DNA of 64,000 nucleotides from Lithodes maja (Eukaryota; Arthropoda; Malacostraca; Decapoda; Lithodidae), in NCBI GenBank assembly GCA_037953745.1, contig JBAKBP010004291.1, positions 1 through 64,000 of the forward strand. The letters are read 5' to 3'. The position numbers and the translations under genes were made by a program. The notes beneath the pieces are model-generated. The model saw nothing but the letters and a program-made list of their open reading frames with translations. It searched no databases and had not been told where the DNA came from. Shown here in pieces: positions 51,411-62,612 of the stretch; within the stretch, counting starts at the first letter, position 1, and each line of letters starts with the position of its first letter.

Positions 51411-54400
51411 CTAGTTTTTTTGTGGGCAACATCAGAGGACTTTACCCACGAAACAATCAATGTAAAGTCCCTATGTTGGAAGAAATTGCAGAGGAAGACA
51501 ACTCAATTTTTCTAGCCCTCACAGAAACACACCTGAATGAAAACATTTTGAATGCAGAGATCAATATCCATAATTTCACTCTATTCAGAGCCGACAGAGA
51601 GGACAGAAGCCACGGAGGAGTAGCACTCTACCTAAGGGAGGATATGGCTGCAAATACTGAAACTTTAGTTGCATTCTCAAACGGCACAACAGAGCTACTA
51701 GCAGTACACATAAGACAAACCGACATGCTCATCATAATTTTGTACCGACCTCCAAACACCACAGGGGAAATTTTCAAGGAGGTCACAGAGAAGATACAAT
51801 CACTCCTACAAAATCTTCCAACTCCCGCTACAGATGTCATCATCACAGGAGATTTCAACCTGCCCATCATCAATTGGGCAACCATGAAAATAGATGGAGG
51901 AACCAGGGATGAAAAACAGCAAGCCAAGGAGCTAATGACTATCATGGACACTGCATACATGAAGCAATACATCGAGGAACCCACAAGAGGCAACAACACA
52001 CTGGACTTACTATTTGGCAACAACTTCGACCTGGTACACTCGTACGAAACTGTAAAAACTATAATGTCCGACCACAGCCTCATCAAAGTTAGAACCCCCA
52101 CACCAGCCGTCACACCACCAAGAAGATGTCAACAGGAATCAGGCCAAATACCCTGCACCTCTCTGAAAGATCTCAACTTCTACAGCAAAGATATAGACTG
52201 GGACAGACTGAGAGCAGAACTGGCAGGAACTGATTGGAGGGCACTATTCGAAGATAAAAACGTCGACGAAACTCTCAGTATCCTCCAGAAACAATGCCTG
52301 GAGACCTGTAAAAACACCATACCACCCAAATCAAACAGGAAGCAGAGCAAGCAGATTCCCAGAGATAGAAAAATACTAATGAAGAAAAGGACGTACTTGA
52401 GAGCCAAGCAAAGGAAGACCAGCTATGCGCACAATATCACCAAACTACAAGAAGAGCTCGATGAAGTTGAACGTAAACTCATCCAGTCACACCAAGAGCA
52501 AAGAACACGCGATGAACTCCAAGCAGTTGCAAACATACGAGTAAATAGCAAATTCTTCTATGCATACGCAAAAAGGAGACTCAGGAACACCTCAACAATA
52601 GGACCACTTGCAAAACCTACGGGCGAACTTGAGAGTGACCCAACCGAAATGGCCGAGATACTCAAACAGCAGTACGAAAGTGTCTTCAGCCCGCCAAATT
52701 AAGACAAGAAAATCGAGAATGCAACGACCTTCTTTGGCAACGCTCCAGGGACACCACATCAACTCTCCTCGGTAACAGTATCAACAGAGGACATAATAGC
52801 AGCCATCGACAAGATTGGACCAAACTCTGCGGCAGGACCAGACGGCTTTCATGCCCAACTGCTAAAAAACTGCAAACATCAGCTAGCCTTGCCTCTAAAA
52901 CTGCTGTGGAGCAAGTCCCTCCAAACTGGATATGTACCACAATCCCTAAAAGAAGGTAATGTCACACCAATACACAAAGGGGGTAGTAAAGGCATAGCCA
53001 AAAATTACAGACCAGTGGTGCTGACGTCACATCTTATTAAAATCATAGAAAGAACAATACGAGCTAAGATGGTCAGCTTCCTGGAAGATAACGAGGCGTT
53101 CAACGAGGGGCAACATGGCTTTAGAAAAGGCCGCTCCTGCCTCTCACAACTACTATCACACTACGACAAAATCCTACAGGATATTCAAGACGGAGAAAAT
53201 GTAGACGTCATATATCTAGATTTCGCCAAAGCTTTTGACAAGGTGGACCATGGGATCCTTCTACATAAACTCAAATCACTGGGAATAGGGGGAGACCTTG
53301 GAAGATGGCTCCACAGCTTCATCACCAACAGAAAACAAAGAGTCACGGTTCAAGGAAGCCTATCAGAAGCAGGGGGGGTCATCAGCGGAGTACCACAAGG
53401 ATCAGTACTGGGACCTCTCCTATTCCTCATCATGATAGGAGACATCGACAGGGACCTGGAACACTCAACAGCCACATCGTTTGCAGACGACACCAGACTC
53501 ATGAAGAAAATCACCTCACAACATGATGCTCAGCTACTACAACAAGACTTGGACAAAATCCTGAAGTGGGCAGAAGAAAACAACATGGCCCTAAACGGAG
53601 ACAAGTTCGAGCTTCTAAGGTACGGGAACAAGAGAGCACTACAAAACGACACCAACTACAAAAGTGGACAGCAAGAAATTACTGCCAAGGACACAGTGAA
53701 GGACTTGGGAGTAAATATGAGCAGTGACGCCACTTTTTCCCAGCATATTACCAAAGCCACAACAACAGCAAAACAAATAGCAGGCTGGATCCTGAGAACC
53801 TTCCACACAAGAAATGAGAGGTGTATGCTAACACTGTGGAAGTCACTGGTCCTACCACGACTGGAGTACTGCTCCCAGCTCTGGTCTCCCCAAAAAGTAG
53901 GAGAAATAACAGAAATCGAAGCCACCCAGAGGACATTCACCAGTAAAATCCATGGGTTTCAACACTTTAACTACTGGGAGAGACTTAAGGAGCTGCAGCT
54001 GTACTCACTTCAAAGACGTAGGGAGAGATACATCATCATCTACATCTGGAAGATTTTGGAAAAAAAGGTACCAAATCCAAACATCCAAGAGACTCAGCAC
54101 CAAAGGCGAGGGAGGCTGTGCTATGTGAGGACTACGCCGGGATCAACACAAAAAATCAAATCCCTGATCCATCACAGCTTTACATACAATGGAACCAGAC
54201 TGTTCAACTGTATACCAGCCCCTCTCAGGAACATGACCGGGGTGTCTCCAGACACCTTCAAGAAACACTTGGACATGTGGCTGGCCAAAATACCGGACCG
54301 GCCACCAACACCAGGATACCCCAGCACCAACTCCAACCGACTTCTGGAATGGAGAGTGGAAGAAAGGGAGCTGCCTGGTCGCAGTGGAGCCCCAGCTCAA

Positions 54401-54412
54401 CTGTGTCACTAA
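51395..54412 (+). pseudogene. ORF2: AP endonuclease plus RT, single in-frame stop
   Basis: Endonuclease motifs: FVGNIRGLYP, LALTETHLNE, GDFNLPIINW, TRGNNTLDLLFGN and MSDHSLIKV. RT motifs: NSAAGPDGFHA, NYRPVVLTS, QHGFRKGRSCLSQLL, the motif A region VIYLDFAKAFDKVDHG, SGVPQGSVLGPLLF and SFADDTRLM. The C-terminal domain has YCSQLWSPQ and LQLYSLQRRRERYI. A TAA at 52700-52702 between endonuclease and RT is the only break in 1,006 codons. No ATG lies before the FVGNIRGL motif, so initiation must depend on the overlap with ORF1. Confidence 0.85.
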
Positions 54413-54450
54413 CGGACGGAATACAACTAAGTGTAACTAAGTGTAAGTGT

Positions 54451-54613
54451 AATCTATTCCACATATCCACAACCCTATTTCCAAACCAATGCTTACCTAT
54501 GTCTTTCTTTTAAACGGAATTTATCTTGCTTGAAGCCATTTGTACGGGATATTTAGCAATCCTTCAGCTTTATTACTTTACTAATGTTCCCTTTGTTGAT
54601 ACCCATGGTGCAC
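54451..54613 (-). pseudogene. diverged CR1 RT C-terminal fragment, part 1
   Basis: The minus strand reads IGKHWFGNRVVDMWNR, matching the C-terminal region of the CR1 copies. It is interrupted at a TTAA by the MITE at 54618 and resumes at 54829. Confidence 0.7.
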
Positions 54614-54617
54614 TTAA

Positions 54618-54824
54618 CCCCTTCTGTACCGGTGATGTACTTTTCCTTATATTCTGACAACTATTAGCCGACTTTGTTCAGCTTAGGAAGAATGTCTACC
54701 CATTAAAAGGCTACAGACTATCTCAATTAATCCTTTTAGCAACCACATATTACTCCTAAGCGTCATAAAATCGTCTAAATGAAGCTGAAAACAAATAATA
54801 CAGACGTCGCCGGTACAGAAGGGG
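54618..54824. mobile_element. MITE family 1, complete 207-bp copy
   Basis: CCCCTTCTGTACCGGTGATGT at one end and ACGTCGCCGGTACAGAAGGGG at the other, flanked by TTAA on both sides. The CR1 sequence on either side rejoins as CACTTAAACACCTC once the element and one TTAA are removed, proving the target duplication. Confidence 0.9.
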
Positions 54825-54828
54825 TTAA

Positions 54829-54875
54829 ACACCTCTATCATATCTCCTCTACATCATTGTCTTTCCAGTGAATGT
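54829..54875 (-). pseudogene. diverged CR1 RT C-terminal fragment, part 2
   Basis: ACACCTCTATCATATCTCCTC continues the fragment interrupted by the MITE. It ends at the CR1 copy 2 tail. Confidence 0.65.
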
Positions 54876-55088
54876 AAGAACATAAGAACATAAGAAAATG
54901 GGAGTCTGCAGAAAGCCGATTGGCCTAAGCAAGGCAGATCCCTGTCCCACACAATCCCAATTACAAAGCCCAATTATAGGCTCAACACTCTAATACCCTG
55001 AGGATCATCTTACCAAAACGGTTAGAGATTAACGCAGGATTACGGGGGTCTGCAGAGTGCTGATTGGCCCAACCCTGCTGATCCCCCT

Positions 55089-58000
55089 TCACACCCAACC
55101 CTTCTCGTCCATATGCTTATCCAATTTTATCTTAAAGCTCCCTATCGTTTTTAATCCCACTATAGCACTTGGTAGTCCATTCCACCCATCTACAACTCTG
55201 TTACCAAACCAATATTTGCCTATATCTTTTCTGAAACGAAATTTATCTAATTTGAAACCATTGGTACGAGTTCTTTCGCTATCACTGAGCTTTAGTACAT
55301 TTGTCATGTCCCCTTTGTTAATCCCACTAACCCACTTGAACACCTCTATCATATCCCCTCTAACTCTGCGTCTCTCTAACGAATGTAAGCCTAATTTCTT
55401 CAACCTTTCTTTATACGGAAGATTTCTAATATTATGGATCATTTTTGTCATTCTACGTTGTACTCTCTCCAATGAATCTATGTCCATTCTGTAATAAGGA
55501 CACCAAAATTGAACAGCATAATCCATATGGGGTCTCACTAATGACAAGTAAAGTTTTAAGATAACATCAGCAGTTCTGTTACTCACACTCCTTGAGATGA
55601 ACCCGAGAATCTTGTTTGCCTTGTTTCGAACGCTTATACACTGTTGACTAGGCTTCAAATCATTGCTAACAAACACACCTAGATCTTTCTCACAATTCGA
55701 GTTTTCTAATTCCACATTAGCTAGTTTATATTTAACATTTGTATGCAACTTCCCTATCTTTAATACCTTGCATTTGTCAATGTTAAACTTCATCTGCCAA
55801 TTTACTGACCATTCGTGTAAGGTATCTAGATCCCTTTGGAGGCACTCTATATCTCTATCTGAATCAATTGTTCTCCCCATTTTGGTATCGTCTGCAAATT
55901 TACTTGTCCTACTAGTTATACCTAAATCAAGGTCATTTATGTATATAACAAACAACAGGGGACCTAATACAGATCCCTGGGGGACACCACTTTTGACTGC
56001 TCCCCATTCTGACTTCGTACCATTTATGCTGACTCTCTGCTTCCTTCCAATTAGCCATGACCTAATCCATCCCAACAACGCCCCACCTATTCCATGCGCC
56101 TCAACCTTTCTCATCAATCTCTCATGGGGGACTCTGTCGAAAGCTTTACTGAAATCTAAATATATTATATCATATGACTTGTCATTATCTACTGCTTCAT
56201 ATACCTCTGAGAAAAAACTAAGCAAATTAGTAAGGCAAGAACGTCCCTGAGTGAATCCATGCTGAGAAGAATTTATTAAATTAAATGTATCTAAGTGGTT
56301 TCTAATTTTACTAGCAATAATTGACTCTAGTAGCTTTCCTATGATTGATGTAAGACTAATGGGACGGTAATTGGATGCTATTGATTTGTCACCCTTTTTG
56401 AAGATCGGAACTACGTTTGCAAGCTTCCAAGCTTCTGGAACTATACCTGTCTCCAATGACTTGTTAAATAAAAATGTTAATGGGTAACTTAACTCATCCC
56501 TACATTCTTTTAATACTCTAGCATATACCTCATCAGGACCAGGCGATTTATGAGGTTTCAGTCTGTCAATTTCCTTAAGCACATCATTTCTACTTATAGT
56601 AACCGTACTTAACCTATTTTCTATACTATCGCTATATACCTTACGGACTTCTGGAAACTGTGCCAAATTTTCATTAGTGAAAACGGAAAGAAATTGACTA
56701 TTTAATGTACTGCACATTTCTAAATCATTTTCTGTCATTTCTCCTGTCGAAGTTTTAAGGGGACCAATTACATCTCTAACCTTGGATTTATATAGTTGGT
56801 AAAAAGCTTTAGGATTATTTTTTGAGTCATTGGCAACCTTAATTTCATAATTTCTTTTTTCTTTCCTAATATCCTTTTTTTCCTGTCTTGATAGATTCTG
56901 ATAGTAAGCAAGTAGGTGAATTTCGCCTTTTCTAATTTTTCTATATATTCCTCTCTTTTGTCCTAGAAGATCTAATAGTCTATTATTCATCCATTTGGGT
57001 TGGTTCTGTGTTGATCTAAATTTTCTTTTGGGGATGTATTTATTTTGTGCATTGAATACTGACTTGATAAAATTATCGTATGTATCTACCAAGGTTGACG
57101 TCTCTTCCTGACTTAAGATGACAGGTGCCTGAGAAGGGGTACACTCATTTGGACACCTGGATCGACTTAATTTTTTGACCATAGGGTCCGCTAATAGGGC
57201 TCTTCTTAACCCACCATAATTGGCTTTTCTAAAGTCAGGTATTAATGTTGTATTCTCTCTGGTATTACCTTTCCATTGTATATTAAAATACACAGAATTG
57301 TGGTCACTATTTCCTAGGTGGTCCCCTATCTCTACATTATTTACCATATGTTCATTGTTACTGAAAACTAAATCGAGAATATTATTACCTCTAGTCGGCG
57401 TATCTATGAATTGAAATAAAAAACTATCTTGTACTACCTCTATAAATTCCTCAGAATCAGAGTCTCCTATTTGATGCTGCCAATCTATATTCGGAAAATT
57501 AAAATCCCCCATAATGCACACATTGCTAAACCTTGATGCCATTTTAATTTCCTCCCATAATGACGTTCCGTCATTTCTACTCATATTTGGCGGTCTATAC
57601 ATAACTCCAATAACTATGGTCTCACTACCTTCGTTAACCTCTACCCAAACACTTTCATTATCGTTATTTAGTCTAATACCTGATTTAATACAGCTTTTTA
57701 ATGTACTCCTGACAAACACTGCTATACCGCCACCCCTCTTACTTGTTCGGTCATATTTAAACAAACTATATCCTGGTATATCAAATTCTGCTAAAAAATG
57801 CCTGGTTTCTGTATTAATCCACGTTTCAGTTAGCGCTATTATGTCTATATTTTCTTTGCTAACAAGGGCTCTAAGTTCGTTCATTTTGTTACATAGACTC
57901 CTACAGTTTGTGTAATATACTCTCAATTTACTTCTTTTCTTTATACCTAATTTACCTTTGTTTTTAGCGACATTTCCATCTTCCGTTGCATCATCACTAC

Positions 58001-58118
58001 TATCATTTGCATTATAGTCATCATTTTTAGCATCAGACTGAATATCCTTATCGCTTTCGCCTGACGCTAAAATTGTTCCATTTAACCTCTCATTTACACT
58101 CTCAATATTTCTGTTCAA
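55089..58118 (-). CDS. CR1 ORF2: AP endonuclease plus reverse transcriptase, intact (1009 aa)
   Basis: Full-length ORF2 with no stop or shift. The N-terminal endonuclease has YYTNCRSL, ALTETW, GDFNFPNIDW and a SDHNSVYF catalytic end. RT has HKSPGPDE, NYRPISLTS, QHGFTQGRSCLTNLL, the motif A region DIIYLDFSKAFDRVPH, GVPQGSVLGPLLF and the catalytic SKFADDTKMG. The C-terminal domain carries AVQFWCPYYR and SLERVQRRMTKMI. It would nick target DNA and prime reverse transcription. No ATG precedes the endonuclease core; the frame overlaps the ORF1 stop. An ORF2 this complete suggests recent activity of the family. Confidence 0.9.
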   Translation of the reverse strand: MNRNIESVNERLNGTILASGESDKDIQSDAKNDDYNANDSSDDATEDGNVAKNKGKLGIKKRSKLRVYYTNCRSLCNKMNELRALVSKENIDIIALTETWINTETRHFLAEFDIPGYSLFKYDRTSKRGGGIAVFVRSTLKSCIKSGIRLNNDNESVWVEVNEGSETIVIGVMYRPPNMSRNDGTSLWEEIKMASRFSNVCIMGDFNFPNIDWQHQIGDSDSEEFIEVVQDSFLFQFIDTPTRGNNILDLVFSNNEHMVNNVEIGDHLGNSDHNSVYFNIQWKGNTRENTTLIPDFRKANYGGLRRALLADPMVKKLSRSRCPNECTPSQAPVILSQEETSTLVDTYDNFIKSVFNAQNKYIPKRKFRSTQNQPKWMNNRLLDLLGQKRGIYRKIRKGEIHLLAYYQNLSRQEKKDIRKEKRNYEIKVANDSKNNPKAFYQLYKSKVRDVIGPLKTSTGEMTENDLEMCSTLNSQFLSVFTNENLAQFPEVRKVYSDSIENRLSTVTISRNDVLKEIDRLKPHKSPGPDEVYARVLKECRDELSYPLTFLFNKSLETGIVPEAWKLANVVPIFKKGDKSIASNYRPISLTSIIGKLLESIIASKIRNHLDTFNLINSSQHGFTQGRSCLTNLLSFFSEVYEAVDNDKSYDIIYLDFSKAFDRVPHERLMRKVEAHGIGGALLGWIRSWLIGRKQRVSINGTKSEWGAVKSGVPQGSVLGPLLFVIYINDLDLGITSRTSKFADDTKMGRTIDSDRDIECLQRDLDTLHEWSVNWQMKFNIDKCKVLKIGKLHTNVKYKLANVELENSNCEKDLGVFVSNDLKPSQQCISVRNKANKILGFISRSVSNRTADVILKLYLSLVRPHMDYAVQFWCPYYRMDIDSLERVQRRMTKMIHNIRNLPYKERLKKLGLHSLERRRVRGDMIEVFKWVSGINKGDMTNVLKLSDSERTRTNGFKLDKFRFRKDIGKYWFGNRVVDGWNGLPSAIVGLKTIGSFKIKLDKHMDEKGWV

Positions 58119-59322
58119 AACCCCACAACCACCCTATCTAAAGAACTAGCTAATGTAGAAACCCCTGACCGTGAAAGATGAACCCCATCCCTTGCGTACA
58201 TCCCATCTCTCCCATAGAAACTATCCCAGTTATCAATGAATGGTATTGCTTTTTCTTTGCAATATTTCTCCAAACGGCAATTGACACCAATCGCCCTGGA
58301 TGTCCATTCCTTGGGAACTCCTCTTCTAAAAGGTCTTCTAAGTCGAAGGTTTTTAATCGCTCATGTGATAAATGCATGATTGTCTAATAATTCCCACAGA
58401 TCCTTCTTAAACTGCATAAACTCGTCTAATGATAGCCTGAATAAACTGTCCAAATGCGTCACAATCTTCAAAGGGTTACTTAGTGTTGTTTTCTAAGCCT
58501 ACTAATTGTCTGTCTGTCTGTCATCCTTTCTCCTTACAAATAAGCACTAGTGGCTGGCTGAGGCAGCTTTGGTCAGTCTTTCTGTGTCTTTACCTACATT
58601 TGTTTTGGTGCATGAGACATCTTCTTTATCCATGAGTCTCTGATGATCATATCTAAAATATATTCATAAATAAATGTATACATTTGTTGGAGACTATATA
58701 GCTTATCTTAGCTATGTTATAACGGCAATTGACACCAATCGCCCTGGATGTCCATTCCTTGGGAACTCCTCTTCTGGGTAGGATACAATGTACTACAGGG
58801 ATCCCTCCCTTCATCCTAACTTTATCTAACACATCCCGATACTGCTGCAGCAGTTCCTCACTTCTACCCTTACCAACATCGTTACTCCCGGTACTGAGAC
58901 AGATAATGGGGTTATCTCCACTATCTTCCAAGATGTGGTCCATCTTCTCTAAAACCCTCCCAACTCCATGGCCAGGCAGACACACAACCTTCCTAAGTTT
59001 AGTGCGGGTAGCCCTAACTAAATGTCTTACCATGGAGTCGCCCACAATCGACACAGACTTACCTTCTCGGGACACAGACTTACCTTTCCCTCGGGAGGAT
59101 CCAGCAGCTGCAGTTGAAGAACCCCTGGTGGTGGCAGAAGCTCCCTTGGTGGTGGTGGTGGTGGTGGGGGTGGTGGTAGGTAGCACAGCGTCAGAGGTTG
59201 GAGCTGAGTCGGCGGCAGGCACTTCGGTTATCCCTCCCTTATCCTGACTATCTTTTCCCTCACATTCGTCTCGCAAAGGAGAGAATGTATTTGTCACACT
59301 CATACCTATTCTACTATCCGTC
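58119..59322 (-). pseudogene. CR1 ORF1 (SGNH esterase), 5'-truncated and split
   Basis: The C-terminal part (58119-58327) and the SGNH core (58721-59322: SIVGDSMV, TGSNDVG) are separated by a 393-bp insert. A 55-bp piece of ORF1 is present on both sides of the insert. The N-terminal coiled coil is missing. Confidence 0.85.
58273..58775. repeat. 55-bp direct duplication flanking a 393-bp insert
   Basis: AACGGCAATTGACACC...CTCTTCT occurs at 58273-58327 and 58721-58775. The insert between is unrelated to CR1 and includes a family 1 MITE trace (AGATCCTTCTTAAACTGCAT) near 58399. Confidence 0.85.
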
Positions 59323-60559
59323 CTATCTCTCCAGTACAGCCACCCGATCCTCCTAGCCGGCGGCGCTTGTGGCACTTTGGCGCTGCCGACTGGGAGGCTC
59401 TTCGGCAGTACTTCTTTGATTTCCCATGGAATGATTTCTGCTTCCATGGCCGAGGACCCTCGGAGAGTGCTGAACGCATTACCGAGGTAATCCTATCGGG
59501 CATGGAAGCATACATTCCATTCTCTTTCTCTCAGACTAATGCTAAAAAATCTTGGTTTACTCACGCCTGTTCTACTGCTGTCCGCAATAAGGAGGAAGCA
59601 TTCAAACGGTACCGACGCCTTAAAACTCAAGACTCTCATTCTTCATATGTTTCTGCCCGGAATCAAGCCAAATCTGTTCTTCGACTTGCCAAACACTCTT
59701 TCATCAATAATAAATGCACTGAACTATCCAACTCTAGCTCTTCCCAAGCTTTCTGGCATCTAGCCAAAAACCTCTCCAACAATTTCTCTTCCTCGTCTTT
59801 CCCTCCCCTTTCCCACTCTGATGGCACAACCATCACTTCTTCCTCTGACAAAGCTAAACTCTTCGCTCAAACTTTTGCTAGAAACTCCACCTTGGATGAT
59901 TCCGGTGCTATTCCTCCCTCTCCGCCCTCCTCTCTCTTACTTATGCCTAATATCCTAATCTCTTCTAAAGATGTACTTTCTACCCTCTCTGGGCTTAACA
60001 CTAATAAGGCGTACGGTCCGGACGGTGTTCCTCCTGTTGTTCTCAAAAACTGTGCTTCCGTGCTGACTCCCTGCCTAGGCAAACTCTTTCGTCTCTGTCT
60101 ATCCTCTAACGTCTTCCCTTCATGCTGGAAGTTTGCTCACATTCAACCTGTCCCAAAGAAGGGTGACCGCTCTCAACCCTCCAACTATCGTCCAATTGCT
60201 CTTATCTCTTGTCTTTCTAAAGTTTTTGAAACTATTCTTGCTTCCAAATTTCTTAAGCATTTCTCTTCTCATAATCTGCTCTCAGATCGCCAGTATGGCT
60301 TCCTTAAGGGTCGCTCTACTGGTGATCTTCTTTCATATCTTACTAACTCTTGGTCATCCTCCTTTCGGGACTTCGGTGAGACTTTTTCTATTGCACTAGA
60401 CATATCGAAAGCCTTCGATAGAGTCTGGCATAAATCTTTAATTTCTAAACTACCCTCCTTCGGTTTCTATCCCTCCATCTGTGCCTTTGTCTCTAATTTC
60501 CTTTCCGGCCGTTCCATAGCTGCGGTTGTGGACGGCCATTGTTCACTTCCTCACCCTAT
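59323..60559 (+). pseudogene. Jockey-like non-LTR ORF2 fragment
   Basis: The frame carries the post-endonuclease linker (LWHFGAADWEALRQYF, CSTAVRNKEEAFKRYRRL) and RT motifs: NKAYGPDGVPPVVLK, NYRPIALISCLSKVFE, QYGFLKGRSTGDLLSY, the motif A region FSIALDISKAFDRVWH and FLSGRSIAAVVDGHCS. It stops before the GVPQG and YxDD blocks because the LTR at 60560 cuts it. Its 5' side is cut by the CR1 copy. The clade is within the Jockey/I group. Confidence 0.8.
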
Positions 60560-62400
60560 TGTGACGCATGTCGAGTATGAGCATGCTGTACAGAACGCCC
60601 AGTCAGGCCCCACTCTCGCTAGGATCGTCAGGGCAGGAACTTTGGCTGTAGTCTGTGTAGAGTTTCCTAACTTAGTTTATGTGAGCCGTTGTACTATAAG
60701 TATTATAAATATGTATTTTGTTTTCATCTGAGTCAACGAGTTCTATTTTATATCATTAGTTATAAGTATTGTGTGTGGGACTTATATGTAATGATGAGGA
60801 GAAGAGAGAGAGTTATGTAACAACGGCCCGTGAGCGCGCCACGAGGTAGGTAGGCCTCCCTCCCTCCTCCCTCCTCCCTCTCAGCGCGTGGGAAATCCTT
60901 TGTCGATCCCAGATTGAGAGAGAATATTACGTAACGATTGCTAGTGGGCGGTCCTTAGTAGTTGGCGATATGCTCACTAGAGGGCCGAGTATAAAAAGGA
61001 GAGGTCCTCGCCACAATTCTTTAGAACTCATCAGGCAGAGCGACTTCTCATATCCCTTGCAACTATCCATATTCTTCCGACTGATGTGAACTTTCTCTAC
61101 TCTCTGAACAGCCTATCTTCTTCTCTTCTCGTCCCTTTTTAACCAATGACCCCTTTGGTGCAGATTTAGTCAGCCAAAGTATTATCGCTTGAGTTCTCAC
61201 GAGATAAGTGCCTGTTAGATAGCCTATTTTTTGGAAGGGTTAACTAGAATAGGATTGATTGATGTTTGTTGCACTCGTATATGCATTTCCCTGTGTGCGA
61301 TTATTCATGTTCCTGTTTTCTGCTGGTTTAGGCAATGCTAGACTGGGATAGGGTTTCTGAGTTGTGATTTCCTATGAGTACTAGGTTGCGGTTGAACCAG
61401 TACAATTGCAACGGAGACGTGGAACGCCTAGGTGGTCTTTCTGACTGTGTACCGTGGGAGTTTAGCACTGTGTTGCAAGTGAGGGCTTTTGCCTCTGCCA
61501 CCCAACACTGTGCTATCTCAATTGCTTGAATGAGAGGATCGCCAGGAGAGAACCAGATACTAGTGATCTGGATCTCTCAAGAGAGCATCCCGTCAATTAA
61601 CGTAATTTGGCCGCACAGTCTTAAGGACCTCGCTAGGCTACGAGCCGCTTGCTCAGCCATTGTCTCTTACCCCTATGTATCCCAGCTAGACTTTGCTCGA
61701 CCAGCAGATACAGCATAGTATTGAAGCTTCTCCTTATGTATATTATTGTTTATGCACTATTGATTTCATGTGTGGCACGCTTAGCTACTTCAGAGATTAG
61801 TGGCCCACGAGCACAATCTTAGTAGGCTATTGCCAGTGCATTGTCAGAGTACTTCTTCTTAATGTTTGCCATATCCTATTGCTTATTCTTATAATTCTTC
61901 TTATGTCAATTTAAAGCCTTTAATTACCAGTGAGTTATTCATTAAATTGCTGTTCAAAATCCGATACTTACTTCTTATGAGTATTCGAGAAGCATCTAAC
62001 TTATCAGAAGATTCCTTGCTTGATGCTCGAGGACTATTGTTTAACGTAACGTAATAGTGCCGATCCGAAGTAGAGGGTGGAGGACTTCTTAAGTTCTTAG
62101 TTCAAGGGTGGATTACTTCGGCTTCGGCCAACACTATTCTTTAGTGTTGTAGTACTTTCTTCTTTGTTTGATTGTTGACCAGACTAGATAACTCCCGTCT
62201 TGTTATTAGTCTGTTGTGTGAAACGCTAGTACCGAGTTCTTGTATACCCCGTTATAGCAGATAGAACTCTGGAGGGTAGTGGCGTTTTTTGTTCGGCTGG
62301 CAGTACTCTGGGGTTGGGATCGTGTGTTTCCGTTGTGGCAGCGAGCCATACTCGAGTCCTGTGTAAGAGCCCTAGTGTACCCGAGTGCCCGGTCGTAACA
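60560..62400 (+). repeat. 5' LTR of Gypsy-type element (1841 bp)
   Basis: Begins TGTGACGCATG and ends GGTCGTAACA (TGT...ACA). It begins exactly where the interrupted RT loses homology. Only one LTR is in the window, so the ends are inferred from the interruption and the primer site. Confidence 0.7.
60990..60997 (+). promoter_or_regulatory. TATA box of the LTR
   Basis: TATAAAAA in GAGTATAAAAAGGAG, with a CTCATCAGG initiator-like site about 35 bp downstream. Likely the Pol II start for the element's RNA. Confidence 0.55.
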
Positions 62401-62402
62401 AA

Positions 62403-62420
62403 TGGCGACCTTGCCAGGAT
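62403..62420 (+). other. primer-binding site, tRNA-Arg-like
   Basis: TGGCGACCTTGCCAGGAT lies two bases after the LTR. It is similar to the TGGCGACCGTGACAGGA primer sites of many Gypsy elements. Confidence 0.6.
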
Positions 62421-62612
62421 TTTGTGAACAGTATAATTTTTTGCAGAGTTGTACAACATTTGTTTGTTCGTACTTTAGCGTGCATATTGAAGAATATTTT
62501 TTTTTGTAAGGCAATTAGGAGAGCATTTAAGAGACTCCAGTTAATTTAGTAATTAGTGCTTACATAAGGGAGTTTAACACTTTTGTCTCGAGAATTTTTT
62601 GTGAACTTCAGT

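Larger units (their letters stand above)
50064..54451 (+). mobile_element. two-ORF non-LTR retrotransposon with PHD/CCCH ORF1
   Basis: ORF1 and ORF2 overlap, followed by a short 3' UTR with CTAAGTGTAACTAAGTGTAA tandem repeats as tail at about 54427-54451. ORF2 is complete except for one stop. CR1-supergroup features (Daphne/Crack-like is possible); clade uncertain. Confidence 0.8.
54876..59322 (-). mobile_element. CR1-type non-LTR retrotransposon, copy 2
   Basis: Same family as 17216-21720 and very similar to it. The 3' end lies at 54880 with GAACATAAGAACATAAG repeats. The 5' end is truncated within ORF1 at about 59322. ORF2 is intact. ORF1 is disrupted by an insertion at 58328-58720. Confidence 0.9.

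Noticed and set aside
58653..59447. A 264-aa minus-strand protein starting MEAEIIPWE
   Set aside because: Its first part reads antisense through the neighbouring Jockey-like fragment; only the segment below 59322 is CR1 ORF1.
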